Of a stretch of 64,000 nt of DNA, positions 27,574 to 35,520 are shown piece after piece. The notes under the pieces are model-generated. The model was not told where the DNA came from. It was given only the letters and a program-made list of their open reading frames with translations, and did not search any database. The stretch spans positions 62,001 to 126,000 of the forward strand of contig CADAGX010000015.1 of the NCBI GenBank assembly GCA_902787575.1, in the 5' to 3' direction. The position numbers were made by a program, and so were the translations under genes. How positions within the stretch are numbered: the first letter of the stretch is position 1; every line of letters starts with the position of its first letter. This stretch comes from an uncultured Bacteroidales bacterium (GTDB lineage: Bacteria; Bacteroidota; Bacteroidia; Bacteroidales; Bacteroidaceae).

Positions 27574-27601
27574 AAAAATAAAACTTTTTTGCACTTTTTC
27601 A

Positions 27602-28477
27602 TTAATAATATGCGCGCGTGGCAGCGGCAAGCGTGTTTTGCATCAGCATGCAGATGGTCATAGGGCCAACACCGCCCGGCACTGGAGTAATAAGGCTACA
27701 CAGCGGAGCCACCTGCTCGAAGTCCACGTCGCCCTGCAGGCGGTAGCCCGACTTGCGCGAGGCGTCCGACACGCGCGTGGTGCCCACATCGATGACAACG
27801 GCACCCGGCTTTACCATTTCGGCCTTGACGAATGCTGGCTGCCCGATGGCGGCAATCAGGATGTCGGCCTTGCGGCATTCATCGACGAGTGTGGCACTGC
27901 GGCTGTGGCACACCGTCACCGTGGCATCGCCATACTGTTTCTGCATCATCAGCTGTGCCATGGGTTTTCCCACAATGTTGCTGCGGCCCAATATCACGCA
28001 CTTTCGGCCGCTCGTCGGCACGTTGTAGCGGCGCAGCAGTTCGAGGATTCCTTTTGGCGTGGCGCTGATGAAGCACGGCAGGCCGATGGCCATGCGTCCG
28101 ACGTTTATCGGGTGGAATCCGTCCACGTCCTTTCGGTAATCTATCGCTTCGATGACACGCTGCTCATCTATGTGCTTCGGCAGTGGCAGCTGTACGATGA
28201 ATCCGTCCACGGCCGGATTCTCGTTTAACGACTGCACGTGGCTCAGGAGTTCGGCTTCGGTAATATCGTCTTCGAAGCGCAGCAACGTGCTTTCGAAGCC
28301 GCACGCCTCGCAGGCCAGCACTTTGTTTTTCACATACGTCTCGCTGCCTCCGTCGTGACCGACCAATATAGCGGCCAAATGCGGGCGTCGTCGTCCGGCT
28401 GCCACCATCTGTTCTACCTGTTGCTTGATTTCGCTTTTAATCGTGGCGGCTGTAGCCTTTCCGTCTATCAACTGCAT
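27602..28477 (-). CDS. folD: Methylenetetrahydrofolate dehydrogenase/cyclohydrolase
   Basis: Bifunctional NADP-dependent enzyme interconverting methylene-, methenyl- and formyl-tetrahydrofolate. The 291-residue protein has the catalytic Tyr-x3-Lys (Y48, K52) in [16 protein letters not shown], the [13 protein letters not shown] stretch, and the Rossmann motif [17 protein letters not shown]. It ends with [16 protein letters not shown]. It is the last gene of a minus-strand group with the yqiA-like gene and ffh; the gap to ffh is 39 nt. Confidence 0.96.
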   Translation of the reverse strand: MQLIDGKATAATIKSEIKQQVEQMVAAGRRRPHLAAILVGHDGGSETYVKNKVLACEACGFESTLLRFEDDITEAELLSHVQSLNENPAVDGFIVQLPLPKHIDEQRVIEAIDYRKDVDGFHPINVGRMAIGLPCFISATPKGILELLRRYNVPTSGRKCVILGRSNIVGKPMAQLMMQKQYGDATVTVCHSRSATLVDECRKADILIAAIGQPAFVKAEMVKPGAVVIDVGTTRVSDASRKSGYRLQGDVDFEQVAPLCSLITPVPGGVGPMTICMLMQNTLAAATRAYY

Positions 28478-28516
28478 ATTTCAGATTATTGAGTGTGAGA
28501 ACTTTGGTTACGAGCC

Positions 28517-29851
28517 TTAGAAACCAGGCATACGACCTTTCATAGGCGGCATCTGGGGCATCTTCTTACCGGTTACCATCTTCATCATTTTGCGCGTCTG
28601 GTCGAATTGTTTTATAAGTCGGTTCACTTCCTGAATATTCGTGCCGCTGCCGGCAGCAAGACGCATTCGCCGGCTCGTATTCAACAGCTCGGGATGCGTA
28701 CGCTCCTTCGGCGTCATGCTCAAAATGATGGCCTCGATATTTTTAAATGCGTTATCATCTATCTCTACGTCACGCAGCGCCTTTCCTACGCCGGGTATCA
28801 TGCCAGCCAACTCCTTGAGGTTTCCCATTTTCTTAATTTGCTGTATCTGGGCGTAGAAGTCGTTAAAGTCGAATTGATTCTTCTGAATTTTTTTCGAGAG
28901 CCGTCGCGCCTCTTCTTCGTCGTATTGTTCCTGGGCACGCTCCACGAGCGAGACAATATCTCCCATGCCAAGGATTCGGTCTGCCATGCGGCTGGGATGG
29001 AAAATATCTATGGCTTCGAGTTTCTCGCCCGTACCAACAAACTTTATGGGTTTGTCCACCACAGTTTTTATACTGAGGGCCGCACCCCCGCGCGTGTCGC
29101 CGTCGAGTTTTGTCAGCACGACGCCCGTATAGTCGAGCCGCTCGTTGAACTCCTTGGCCGTATTAACTGCGTCCTGACCTGTCATAGCGTCCACGACAAA
29201 CAAGATTTCGTCGGGCTGAACTGCGTCACGAATATTTTGAATCTGAATCATCAGCTCCTCATCTATGGCTTGACGGCCGGCAGTGTCGACAATTAAAACG
29301 TCAAAGCTCTTGGCGCGCGCCTCGCGAATCGCATTTTGCGCCACGCCCACAGGATCTGTGGCGCCGAGTTCCATATAAACTGGAACGCCAGCCTGTTCGC
29401 CCAAAACGCGCAGTTGTTCCATAGCTGCGGGACGGAATGTGTCGCACGCCGCCAGCAGGGGATTCATATGCCGCTTCTCCTTTAGCATCTTGGCAAGCTT
29501 CGCACTCATCGTTGTCTTGCCCGCTCCGTTCAGTCCCGCCATGAGGATTATGGCCGGATGACCTTTGAGATTCATGTCTGCGGTGTTTCCTCCCATCAGT
29601 TCCGACAGCTCGTCGTGAACGATTTTAACCATCATTTGCTTAGGTTTGACGGCCGTCAGCACATTTTGTCCCAGCGCCTTTTGCTTCACACTATCTGTGA
29701 AATCTTTGGCGACACGGTAATTCACGTCGGCATCCAACAGGGCGCGCCGCACATCCTTAAGCGTCTCAGCTACGTTTATCTCTGTGATTTTTCCCTCGCC
29801 TTTCAGTATTTTAAAAGATCTTTCGAGGCGTTCACTCAGGTTTTCAAACAT
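28517..29851 (-). CDS. ffh: Signal recognition particle protein Ffh
   Basis: SRP GTPase that binds signal sequences and SRP RNA for co-translational targeting. It has 444 residues: N domain (1-90), G domain with LNGAGKTTMSAKLAK, DTAGRQ and TKLDGDTRGG, and an M domain ending in a Met/Pro-rich tail (KKMPQMPPMKGRMPGF). ATG 29851 (MFENLSERLERSF) is the family start; the 27 codons upstream in frame are spurious. Its RNA partner is encoded at 47129-47224. Confidence 0.96.
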   Translation of the reverse strand: MFENLSERLERSFKILKGEGKITEINVAETLKDVRRALLDADVNYRVAKDFTDSVKQKALGQNVLTAVKPKQMMVKIVHDELSELMGGNTADMNLKGHPAIILMAGLNGAGKTTMSAKLAKMLKEKRHMNPLLAACDTFRPAAMEQLRVLGEQAGVPVYMELGATDPVGVAQNAIREARAKSFDVLIVDTAGRQAIDEELMIQIQNIRDAVQPDEILFVVDAMTGQDAVNTAKEFNERLDYTGVVLTKLDGDTRGGAALSIKTVVDKPIKFVGTGEKLEAIDIFHPSRMADRILGMGDIVSLVERAQEQYDEEEARRLSKKIQKNQFDFNDFYAQIQQIKKMGNLKELAGMIPGVGKALRDVEIDDNAFKNIEAIILSMTPKERTHPELLNTSRRMRLAAGSGTNIQEVNRLIKQFDQTRKMMKMVTGKKMPQMPPMKGRMPGF

Positions 29852-29891
29852 TGTACTTTTCTTATTATATGTGTTATTCTTTTTCTTGCGT

Positions 29892-30482
29892 TCAGATTCC
29901 CAAAAGCTGCTGGGCCAGCGGAATGACAACACGGCTCAGCACCAGGCCGTTTAGGTAATGCTCCCCATCAAAGAGCACGAAGTTTTCGCGCCCATAATGC
30001 TTCAGAAAATCGGGTTGGCAGTTCACATTCTTATCTTGCGTGCCGAAGAGTCCATAGACTTGTGCTTTGTCTGCCGGCGTAATGCCTGCAAAAGAATTCT
30101 TTTCGACCTGCTGAAACTGCTGAATCATCGCGCGGTCGACTTTGAAATCGCGTGCACCGTCGGCACGTTTGTTGCGAAATTCCTGCCGTCCCATGCCGCG
30201 GAAAGTGAGCAGACGAGCCATGTGAAACGAAGGATTCACGAGCAGTCGCGGAATTCCTCGCAGTTGCTCGCCATAGAGAGCACCCATGCTGGTGGAGACT
30301 ATCAAGTCTGGCAACTCGGCGGCCACCGTGTCGCGCAAAAATTGCATCGCCTCGACGGGATTCAAAGGAACGTCGGGACTCACCACTGCGACGCCCAGCG
30401 GATAGAAATGCGACCGCATCTGGGTGGCAGTTCCACTGCTGCCGGCCGAGGCAAAGCCGTGTATATAGAGAATTTTCTTCAC
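29892..30482 (-). CDS. YqiA-like alpha/beta hydrolase
   Basis: Small esterase-like protein of the YqiA/UPF0227 type, 196 residues. It starts KKILYIHGFASAGSSGTA (oxyanion region), has the nucleophile elbow VSTSMGALYGEQL (serine in S-x-S-M-G) and a C-terminal FDGEHYLNG with the catalytic histidine. I use the GTG at 30482, just before KKILYIHG; upstream in-frame codons fall in a repeat region. The physiological substrate is unknown. The ffh gene follows 40 nt later. Confidence 0.85.
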   Translation of the reverse strand: MKKILYIHGFASAGSSGTATQMRSHFYPLGVAVVSPDVPLNPVEAMQFLRDTVAAELPDLIVSTSMGALYGEQLRGIPRLLVNPSFHMARLLTFRGMGRQEFRNKRADGARDFKVDRAMIQQFQQVEKNSFAGITPADKAQVYGLFGTQDKNVNCQPDFLKHYGRENFVLFDGEHYLNGLVLSRVVIPLAQQLLGI

Positions 30483-30602
30483 GAGCAACAAATATTCTGA
30501 CGTGCGGCATCCACATTTACTACGCGTACAACGCGCGCGACCACACGTAACGGACTGCAAAAATACACTTTCCCGCGCACATCTGCAAGTCTGAGACTGA
30601 GA

Positions 30603-30685
30603 AAACAACGTGCGACGGCGAAAAAACTACACGTGATAATTCAAAAAGCACACGTCATATTTTCCGTAGCACAAGGAGGAAATTC
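30603..30685. repeat. 22-bp phased CACGT array 6
   Basis: Cores at 30609 (CGTGCGA), 30630 (CACGTGA), 30651 (CACGTCA) and a decayed one at 30672, all 21 bp apart. The array lies between the end of the tRNA-fMet transcript and the yqiA-like gene. The terminator at 30704-30734 has the same ACACGTAGC sequence in its stem. Confidence 0.75.
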
Positions 30686-30703
30686 AGAAGCGGCATGGAA
30701 GAA

Positions 30704-30734
30704 AATAAAAAAACACGTAGCAAAAGCTACGTGT
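30704..30734 (-). terminator. Terminator of the initiator tRNA
   Basis: Minus strand: ACACGTAGC, loop TTTT, GCTACGTGT, then a T-run (30705-30712). A perfect 9-bp stem directly follows the tRNA. Confidence 0.92.
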
Positions 30735-30741
30735 GACATAT

Positions 30742-30817
30742 TGGTTGCGGGGGCAGGACTCGAACATGCGACCTCCAGGTTATGAGCCTGGCGAGCTACC
30801 AACTGCTCCACCCCGCG
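30742..30817 (-). tRNA. Initiator tRNA-fMet (CAT)
   Basis: A 76-nt cloverleaf with CCA encoded. Initiator marks are the C1/A72 mismatch (CGCGGGG/CCCCGCA) and the A11-U24 pair. The anticodon stem ends in AGG/CCU rather than the classical GGG/CCC. The T stem GCATG/CCTGC has a U52-C62 mismatch. Confidence 0.93.
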
Positions 30818-30839
30818 ATGTAACCTTTCAAATGCGGTG

Positions 30840-30871
30840 CAAAGGTACGCAGTTTTCTGCAAACGGCCAAA
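30840..30871 (-). promoter_or_regulatory. Promoter of tRNA-fMet
   Basis: TTTG (30868-30871), 20-nt spacer, TACCTTTG (30840-30847). Confidence 0.8.
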
Positions 30872-30960
30872 TGTTTGCACTACTATTTCGTCTCACAACC
30901 ACATTTTCGACCCCATTTTTGCTCAAAAGGGGGTGTTTTGTGCATTTTTCGGCTCGTAAA

Positions 30961-30992
30961 TTTGGATATTCCGTCAAAGTAGAATAATTTTG
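30961..30992 (+). promoter_or_regulatory. Promoter of tetR-fabG
   Basis: TTTG (30961-30964), 20-nt spacer, TAATTTTG (30985-30992). The ATG begins only 9 nt after the -7 box, so the mRNA leader is only a few nucleotides. Confidence 0.8.
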
Positions 30993-31000
30993 CAAAAGAT

Positions 31001-31609
31001 ATGGCAGTAACTAAGACACGTAACAGACTGGTAGACGTGGCAAGGCAGATTTTTGCCAAACGCGGGCTCGAAAATACGACGATGAACGACATCGCTGTCG
31101 CATCCGGCAAGGGACGTCGCACGCTTTACACTTATTTTAAGAGCAAAGAGGATTTATATTTGGCGGTCATCGAGGGCGAACTTGTCAGGTTGTTGCAATA
31201 TATGAACGAGATGGCGTCTACGTCCGAAATGAGCGCGGAAGAAAAGTTAGTGTCGCTGATTTATACTCACTTGAATCTGGTAAAAGAAGCCGTGCAGCGA
31301 AACGGAAACCTCCGCGCAGAATTTTTCCGCGACATCATAACCGTGGAACGCGTGCGTAAGCGCTTCGACGAGAACGAGCGAAATCTTTTCGCCGGCGTGG
31401 TAGCCGAGGGCGTCCGCACGGGAGAATTCGAAATCGACAGTATCCCACTCTTCGTTGACATCCTTCATTTCAGTCTGAAGGGCCTTGAAATCCCATATAT
31501 CTACGGTCGTCTTGGACGCGGCCTCGCGCAGGGCGTCAGCCACGCCATCGTGCAAAAAATGCTGCATAAGATGCTAACCAAAAACGAGAAACCCAATATT
31601 ACATTTTAA
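31001..31609 (+). CDS. TetR/AcrR-family transcriptional regulator
   Basis: A 202-residue repressor-type protein. The N-terminal helix-turn-helix (about 8-55) reads ARQIFAKRGLENTTMNDIA ... GKGRRTLYTYFKSKEDL, and the C-terminal ligand domain is variable. It sits 11 nt upstream of fabG, so a role in lipid or fatty-acid control, or autoregulation of this pair, is likely. The predicted transcript is nearly leaderless. Confidence 0.93.
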   Translation: MAVTKTRNRLVDVARQIFAKRGLENTTMNDIAVASGKGRRTLYTYFKSKEDLYLAVIEGELVRLLQYMNEMASTSEMSAEEKLVSLIYTHLNLVKEAVQRNGNLRAEFFRDIITVERVRKRFDENERNLFAGVVAEGVRTGEFEIDSIPLFVDILHFSLKGLEIPYIYGRLGRGLAQGVSHAIVQKMLHKMLTKNEKPNITF

Positions 31610-31620
31610 TCACATAGAAA

Positions 31621-32367
31621 ATGAAATTACTCGAAGGAAAAACTGCGCTCATCACGGGTGCTGCCCGCGGAATCGGCAAAGCTATCGCGCTAAAGTTCGC
31701 GTCGGAAGGAGCAAACATCGCGTTCACAGATTTGGTAATAGACGAGATAGGCAAGGAAACTGAAGCCGAAATCGCCGCACTTGGCGTCAAGGTGAAAGGA
31801 TACGCCTCGAACGCTGCAGATTTCGCCCAGACGGAAACCGTGGTGGCACAGGTGAAAGAAGAATTCGGAAGCGTCGATATCCTGGTTAACAACGCCGGCA
31901 TTACCAAAGACGGGCTGATGTTACGAATGACAGAACAGCAGTGGGACGCAGTTATCGCAGTCAATTTAAAATCTGCGTTTAACTTCATTCATGCCTGCGT
32001 GCCTGTGATGATGCGGCAACGTGCAGGCAGTATTATAAATATGGCGTCCGTTGTCGGTGTTCACGGCAATGCGGGACAGGCAAATTATGCAGCCAGTAAG
32101 GCAGGTCTCATCGCGTTGGCCAAGAGCGTGGCACAGGAGATGGGACCGAAAGGCATACGTGCCAACGCAATTGCGCCGGGCTTCATCGAAACTGCCATGA
32201 CTGCGGCGCTGCCCGATGCCGTGCGGGAGGAATGGAAGAAGAAGATACCGCTGCGCCGCGGCGGTCAGGTGGAAGACATCGCAGCTGTGGCAACTTTCCT
32301 GGCCAGCGACATGTCGAGCTACGTAAGCGGTCAGGTTATTCAGGTGGACGGCGGCATGAACATGTAG
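31621..32367 (+). CDS. fabG: 3-oxoacyl-[acyl-carrier-protein] reductase
   Basis: Short-chain dehydrogenase, 248 residues, reducing 3-ketoacyl-ACP with NADPH in fatty-acid elongation. Visible motifs: TGAARGIGKAIA (cofactor), NNAGIT, the catalytic Ser in NMASVVG, Tyr-x3-Lys in NYAASKAG, and a C-terminal YVSGQVIQVDGGMNM. The SDR family is broad, but the whole-length match to the FabG pattern is strong. Confidence 0.94.
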   Translation: MKLLEGKTALITGAARGIGKAIALKFASEGANIAFTDLVIDEIGKETEAEIAALGVKVKGYASNAADFAQTETVVAQVKEEFGSVDILVNNAGITKDGLMLRMTEQQWDAVIAVNLKSAFNFIHACVPVMMRQRAGSIINMASVVGVHGNAGQANYAASKAGLIALAKSVAQEMGPKGIRANAIAPGFIETAMTAALPDAVREEWKKKIPLRRGGQVEDIAAVATFLASDMSSYVSGQVIQVDGGMNM

Positions 32368-32464
32368 TTCAGCCCGTAGCTCAATTGCGGCACATCGACG
32401 GTTCACCGCCTGCACACGGAATCTCAGAAACGGCGTGGGCGGTGAATCTTTTTTCTATACGAAA

Positions 32465-33169
32465 ATGCAGATTCTCTACGAGGACAACCACATCATTGCA
32501 GTCAATAAGTCGGCCGGCGACATCGTGCAAGCTGACAAGACGGGCGACGCACCGCTCTCGGAGGCCGTGAAAGCGTACATAAAGGAGCGTTATGCCAAAC
32601 CCGGCAACGTGTTCTTGGGTGTGGTGCATCGTTTGGACCGTCCGGTTAGCGGCTGTGTCATTTTTGCCCGCACCAGCAAGGCGCTCACCCGACTGAACGC
32701 GATGTTTGCCTCGCACACACTGCTAAAAAAAACTTACTGGGCGTTGGTTTCCAACATGCCACCCGCAGAAAGTGGAACGCTGACACATTGGATTACCCGA
32801 AACGAAGCGCGAAATCTCTCGCGGGCACACGACAGAGAGGTGCCCGGCAGCAAGCGGGCCGTGTTGGATTACCGTGTGATATCTCGTTCGGAACGCTACG
32901 TTCTACTCGAAATCACGCTTCACACCGGCCGACACCACCAGATACGATGCCAGCTCTCGAAGGTGGGCTGTCCCATACGAGGCGACCTAAAGTATGGTGC
33001 GGCACGCTCCAATCCCGACGGTAGCATCAGCCTTCATGCGCGCCGCCTTACGTTTGAGCATCCGGTAACGCACGTTACTATCGACATCACGGCTCCCGTA
33101 CCCGACGACCGGCTTTGGCAAGAGATAACCAAAGGCGTGATGTCCAACTCCCCTACTCCTGAAATCTGA
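32465..33169 (+). CDS. RluA-family pseudouridine synthase
   Basis: Isomerises uridines in rRNA or tRNA. The 234-residue protein lacks an S4 domain and has the catalytic-aspartate motif GVVHRLDRPVSG, then LHTGRHHQIRCQL and GDLKYGA. ATG 32465 (MQILYEDNHIIAVNK) is the usual start. The target base cannot be assigned from sequence alone. Confidence 0.92.
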   Translation: MQILYEDNHIIAVNKSAGDIVQADKTGDAPLSEAVKAYIKERYAKPGNVFLGVVHRLDRPVSGCVIFARTSKALTRLNAMFASHTLLKKTYWALVSNMPPAESGTLTHWITRNEARNLSRAHDREVPGSKRAVLDYRVISRSERYVLLEITLHTGRHHQIRCQLSKVGCPIRGDLKYGAARSNPDGSISLHARRLTFEHPVTHVTIDITAPVPDDRLWQEITKGVMSNSPTPEI

Positions 33170-33192
33170 CGCGCAACCTGCAAGATTTCAAA

Positions 33193-33305
33193 AACGCCGT
33201 TTCATCGAAAAAAATGCCACACGCAGTTTCGATGAATGCGACGTGTCGCAATTAGAAAAACTACGTGTCGCAATTAAGAAAACTACACGTCGCATTTTAG
33301 CGCGC
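33193..33305. repeat. 22-bp phased CACGT array 7
   Basis: Four units start exactly 22 bp apart (33218, 33240, 33262, 33284), with a weaker one before. Cores are CACACGCAG, GACGTGTCG, TACGTGTCG and TACACGTCG. 33235-33246 and 33285-33296 form a 12-bp inverted repeat. The array lies between two convergent genes. Confidence 0.88.
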
Positions 33306-33340
33306 TTCCTTACAGCAAAACACAAACGTCAGGCAACAAT

Positions 33341-34384
33341 TCAGAAAAAGCCTCGCAGTTTCTCCATCAGCACATATGTCTCGCGCAGAGACACCAAGTC
33401 GGAATCCGTTTGCCGCGTTCCGCCATCCACCATGCGAACGAAGGAAAGTAGTTCGTCGTAGTATCCCAGCGCAACAAGCGAGTTCTGTGCCAGCACAGGC
33501 AACACGTGATTTCGCTCGTAGATCCATTCGGAAGTTTTCTTTCTGCCCCGCAGTTTTTCTGCTGGCAACCCGAGGAAACTGTGTGGACGAGGTGTGAAAA
33601 CCAGTTCGTCCGAAGCCACCAACTCATAGTCTCCGCTGCTGCAAGAGACGGTGAGACGCTCGGTAACGTCGGTCCACGAGTGCATTTCGGACAGAAGCAG
33701 CGTGCCAACGATATTGCGGTGCTGCAACATAATCAGGAAACTGCGTTCTACACGCCGAAAAGCAAGCACGTCGGCCGCTCCAAACAAGTGCGTCACGAGG
33801 TCAAGCGGGTGGATAAACAGTTCCGACAACACGTCGCCTTCGGGATAAGCGCCTGTCAGGAACTTCAAATCGTAGTGTAGTAACTTCTTTTCGCGCCGCA
33901 GTCTCTGACGAAGCAACCGCACGGCGGGTGCAAAACGACGTTGCAAACCCACAACGCAGACTGCGCCCTCGCGGCGTTGCAAGGCAATCAACTCGTCCAA
34001 CTGCGCGAGACTCTGACACGGCGGCTTTTCGATAAAAAGGGATTTACCGCTCTCAATCACTTGTTTGGCAAGTCGGAAATGCGCCTGGGGCGAGGCGCAG
34101 ACAAAGACGCCACGCACGCTTTCGTCGGTCAGCACGTCCTGCAACTGTGTTGTCGACGTGCTGGAAGGAAAACGGCGAGCCGCCAGACGTGCCTTCCACG
34201 GCGCTGTCATGCACAGATACTTCAGCCGGATCTGACAACTATGAAGCACGGGAAGCAAGGTCGTAAGGCTATGCTGCCCAAGTCCCACGAGGGCAAAATC
34301 TGCCGTGTGACACTCAGAAAGCAGACGTACGTCACGCAGTTGTTTGTAACGCCGCAGCAGGCAATCAGGAATTAGACTCTTCAT
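33341..34384 (-). CDS. Gfo/Idh/MocA-family oxidoreductase
   Basis: A 347-residue NAD(P)-dependent dehydrogenase-like protein. The Rossmann start is displaced (FALVGLGQHSLTTLLPVL at about 30). The conserved FIEKPPCQSL motif supplies the catalytic Lys, followed by GLQRRFAPAV and a C-terminal substrate domain with FIHPLDLVTHLFG. A sugar or cyclitol substrate is expected but unidentified. It overlaps the end of the radical SAM gene by 20 nt, so the two are translated together. Confidence 0.9.
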   Translation of the reverse strand: MKSLIPDCLLRRYKQLRDVRLLSECHTADFALVGLGQHSLTTLLPVLHSCQIRLKYLCMTAPWKARLAARRFPSSTSTTQLQDVLTDESVRGVFVCASPQAHFRLAKQVIESGKSLFIEKPPCQSLAQLDELIALQRREGAVCVVGLQRRFAPAVRLLRQRLRREKKLLHYDLKFLTGAYPEGDVLSELFIHPLDLVTHLFGAADVLAFRRVERSFLIMLQHRNIVGTLLLSEMHSWTDVTERLTVSCSSGDYELVASDELVFTPRPHSFLGLPAEKLRGRKKTSEWIYERNHVLPVLAQNSLVALGYYDELLSFVRMVDGGTRQTDSDLVSLRETYVLMEKLRGFF

Positions 34385-35426
34385 TTATTTTCTTTCTATA
34401 CGTCATATTCGTGTCGGCCGCCCATTGATACGGACCGTACACACGTTCTATCAAACACTTCGGCAGCACACGCTCGAGCGTACGAACCATGATAATGTCG
34501 AATTTGCGATGAAAATTTATCCAGCACGCATTGCAGTGCCGAGCATAACGACACTGTCGCGCGCAAGATTCCGCCCCATTGAAAATTTCGTCCAACGGCT
34601 GGCGATGTACGTTACCGAGTTTGACAGCCAGATTCTGACACAGCGGAACGTCGCCATTGGAGTGCACAACCAGTTGATTCAGAATGCTGTGACAACGGAG
34701 ACAAAGGTTGCCACGCCGCCATTCGTCGTACAACATCACAAAATCGTAGTTCTCCGTCGTCTGACGCAGGCTGTGAGGAATGGATTTTGCAAAGCCCTCG
34801 GCCGAAAGAAGTGCACGTGTGGTGTCGAAAAACGCCATTTGACCGTAAATTCCGATGCGCACGTCTACATCCAAACTACGTGCCAACTGTATCACAAACT
34901 CCATGTCGCGAAAAGAATTCCACGGCGAGAGACAAAACATCAGCGACACGGGAATCCGGTCTTTCAAAGCCCGCACCACACGCAACGCGCTGTCGAATCC
35001 GTCACAACCACGCATCACACGATAGGTGTCGCGGTCGCCGTCGAGCGAAACGTACACGCGTCGCGGACGATATCGCAGCGACAAATCTACCACGCGTGCT
35101 GTCAAACCATTGGTCAGCAGCGTATAATTGGGATGGTTCGAAGCGAAGAAACGCATGATTTCTTCTGCGTCGGGATGCAAAACAAACTCGCCGCCTTCGA
35201 GCCCGACCGTCGTATTTCTGCTTACGCAGTGCGACGCCATGATTTCCCTTATGGTGGAAAGTGGCAAATCTACGTGTGGTTTCTGCCAAATGTTGCAGTG
35301 GCGACAATGAGATTGACAGCGAGTTGTGGCATAAATCATGAGTTGCGAAAGTTTTTTGTGGCGTGGCCACAAAAAATTGTTCAGGCAGAAAAGTCCGCCG
35401 CGAGCGTAATCGATGAATCCGTACAT
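34365..35426 (-). CDS. Radical SAM/SPASM-domain protein
   Basis: A 353-residue enzyme. The radical SAM cluster motif C-x3-C-x2-C is in YATTRCQSHCRHCNIW, followed by GLEGGEFVLHPD and YVSLDGDRDTYR. The C-terminal cysteine-rich region (CLRCHSILNQL, VPLCQNL, CRYARHCNACW) is a SPASM-type auxiliary-cluster domain, as in peptide- or carbohydrate-modifying enzymes. No precursor peptide is evident nearby. ATG 35426 (MYGFIDYARGG) is chosen. It lies 94 nt after the sigma-barrel fusion gene and overlaps the oxidoreductase gene. Confidence 0.9.
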   Translation of the reverse strand: MYGFIDYARGGLFCLNNFLWPRHKKLSQLMIYATTRCQSHCRHCNIWQKPHVDLPLSTIREIMASHCVSRNTTVGLEGGEFVLHPDAEEIMRFFASNHPNYTLLTNGLTARVVDLSLRYRPRRVYVSLDGDRDTYRVMRGCDGFDSALRVVRALKDRIPVSLMFCLSPWNSFRDMEFVIQLARSLDVDVRIGIYGQMAFFDTTRALLSAEGFAKSIPHSLRQTTENYDFVMLYDEWRRGNLCLRCHSILNQLVVHSNGDVPLCQNLAVKLGNVHRQPLDEIFNGAESCARQCRYARHCNACWINFHRKFDIIMVRTLERVLPKCLIERVYGPYQWAADTNMTYRKKINEESNS

Positions 35427-35520
35427 ATTAAAGAATTTTTGTCCTACACTTAATATGTACGAAAACTGAAGCCGAGACTGCACGCAACGAAAGGAAAAAA
35501 TGGGAAAACGGCCTCCGTAA

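Noticed and set aside
30733-30987. Small open frame over the initiator tRNA
   Set aside because: The peptide is the familiar spurious translation of a tRNA complement; the cloverleaf with CCA explains the sequence.
33193-33305. A CRISPR array as explanation of the 22-bp repeats
   Set aside because: Units are contiguous with no unique 30-40-bp spacers, there are no cas genes, and the same motif is scattered over eleven loci.
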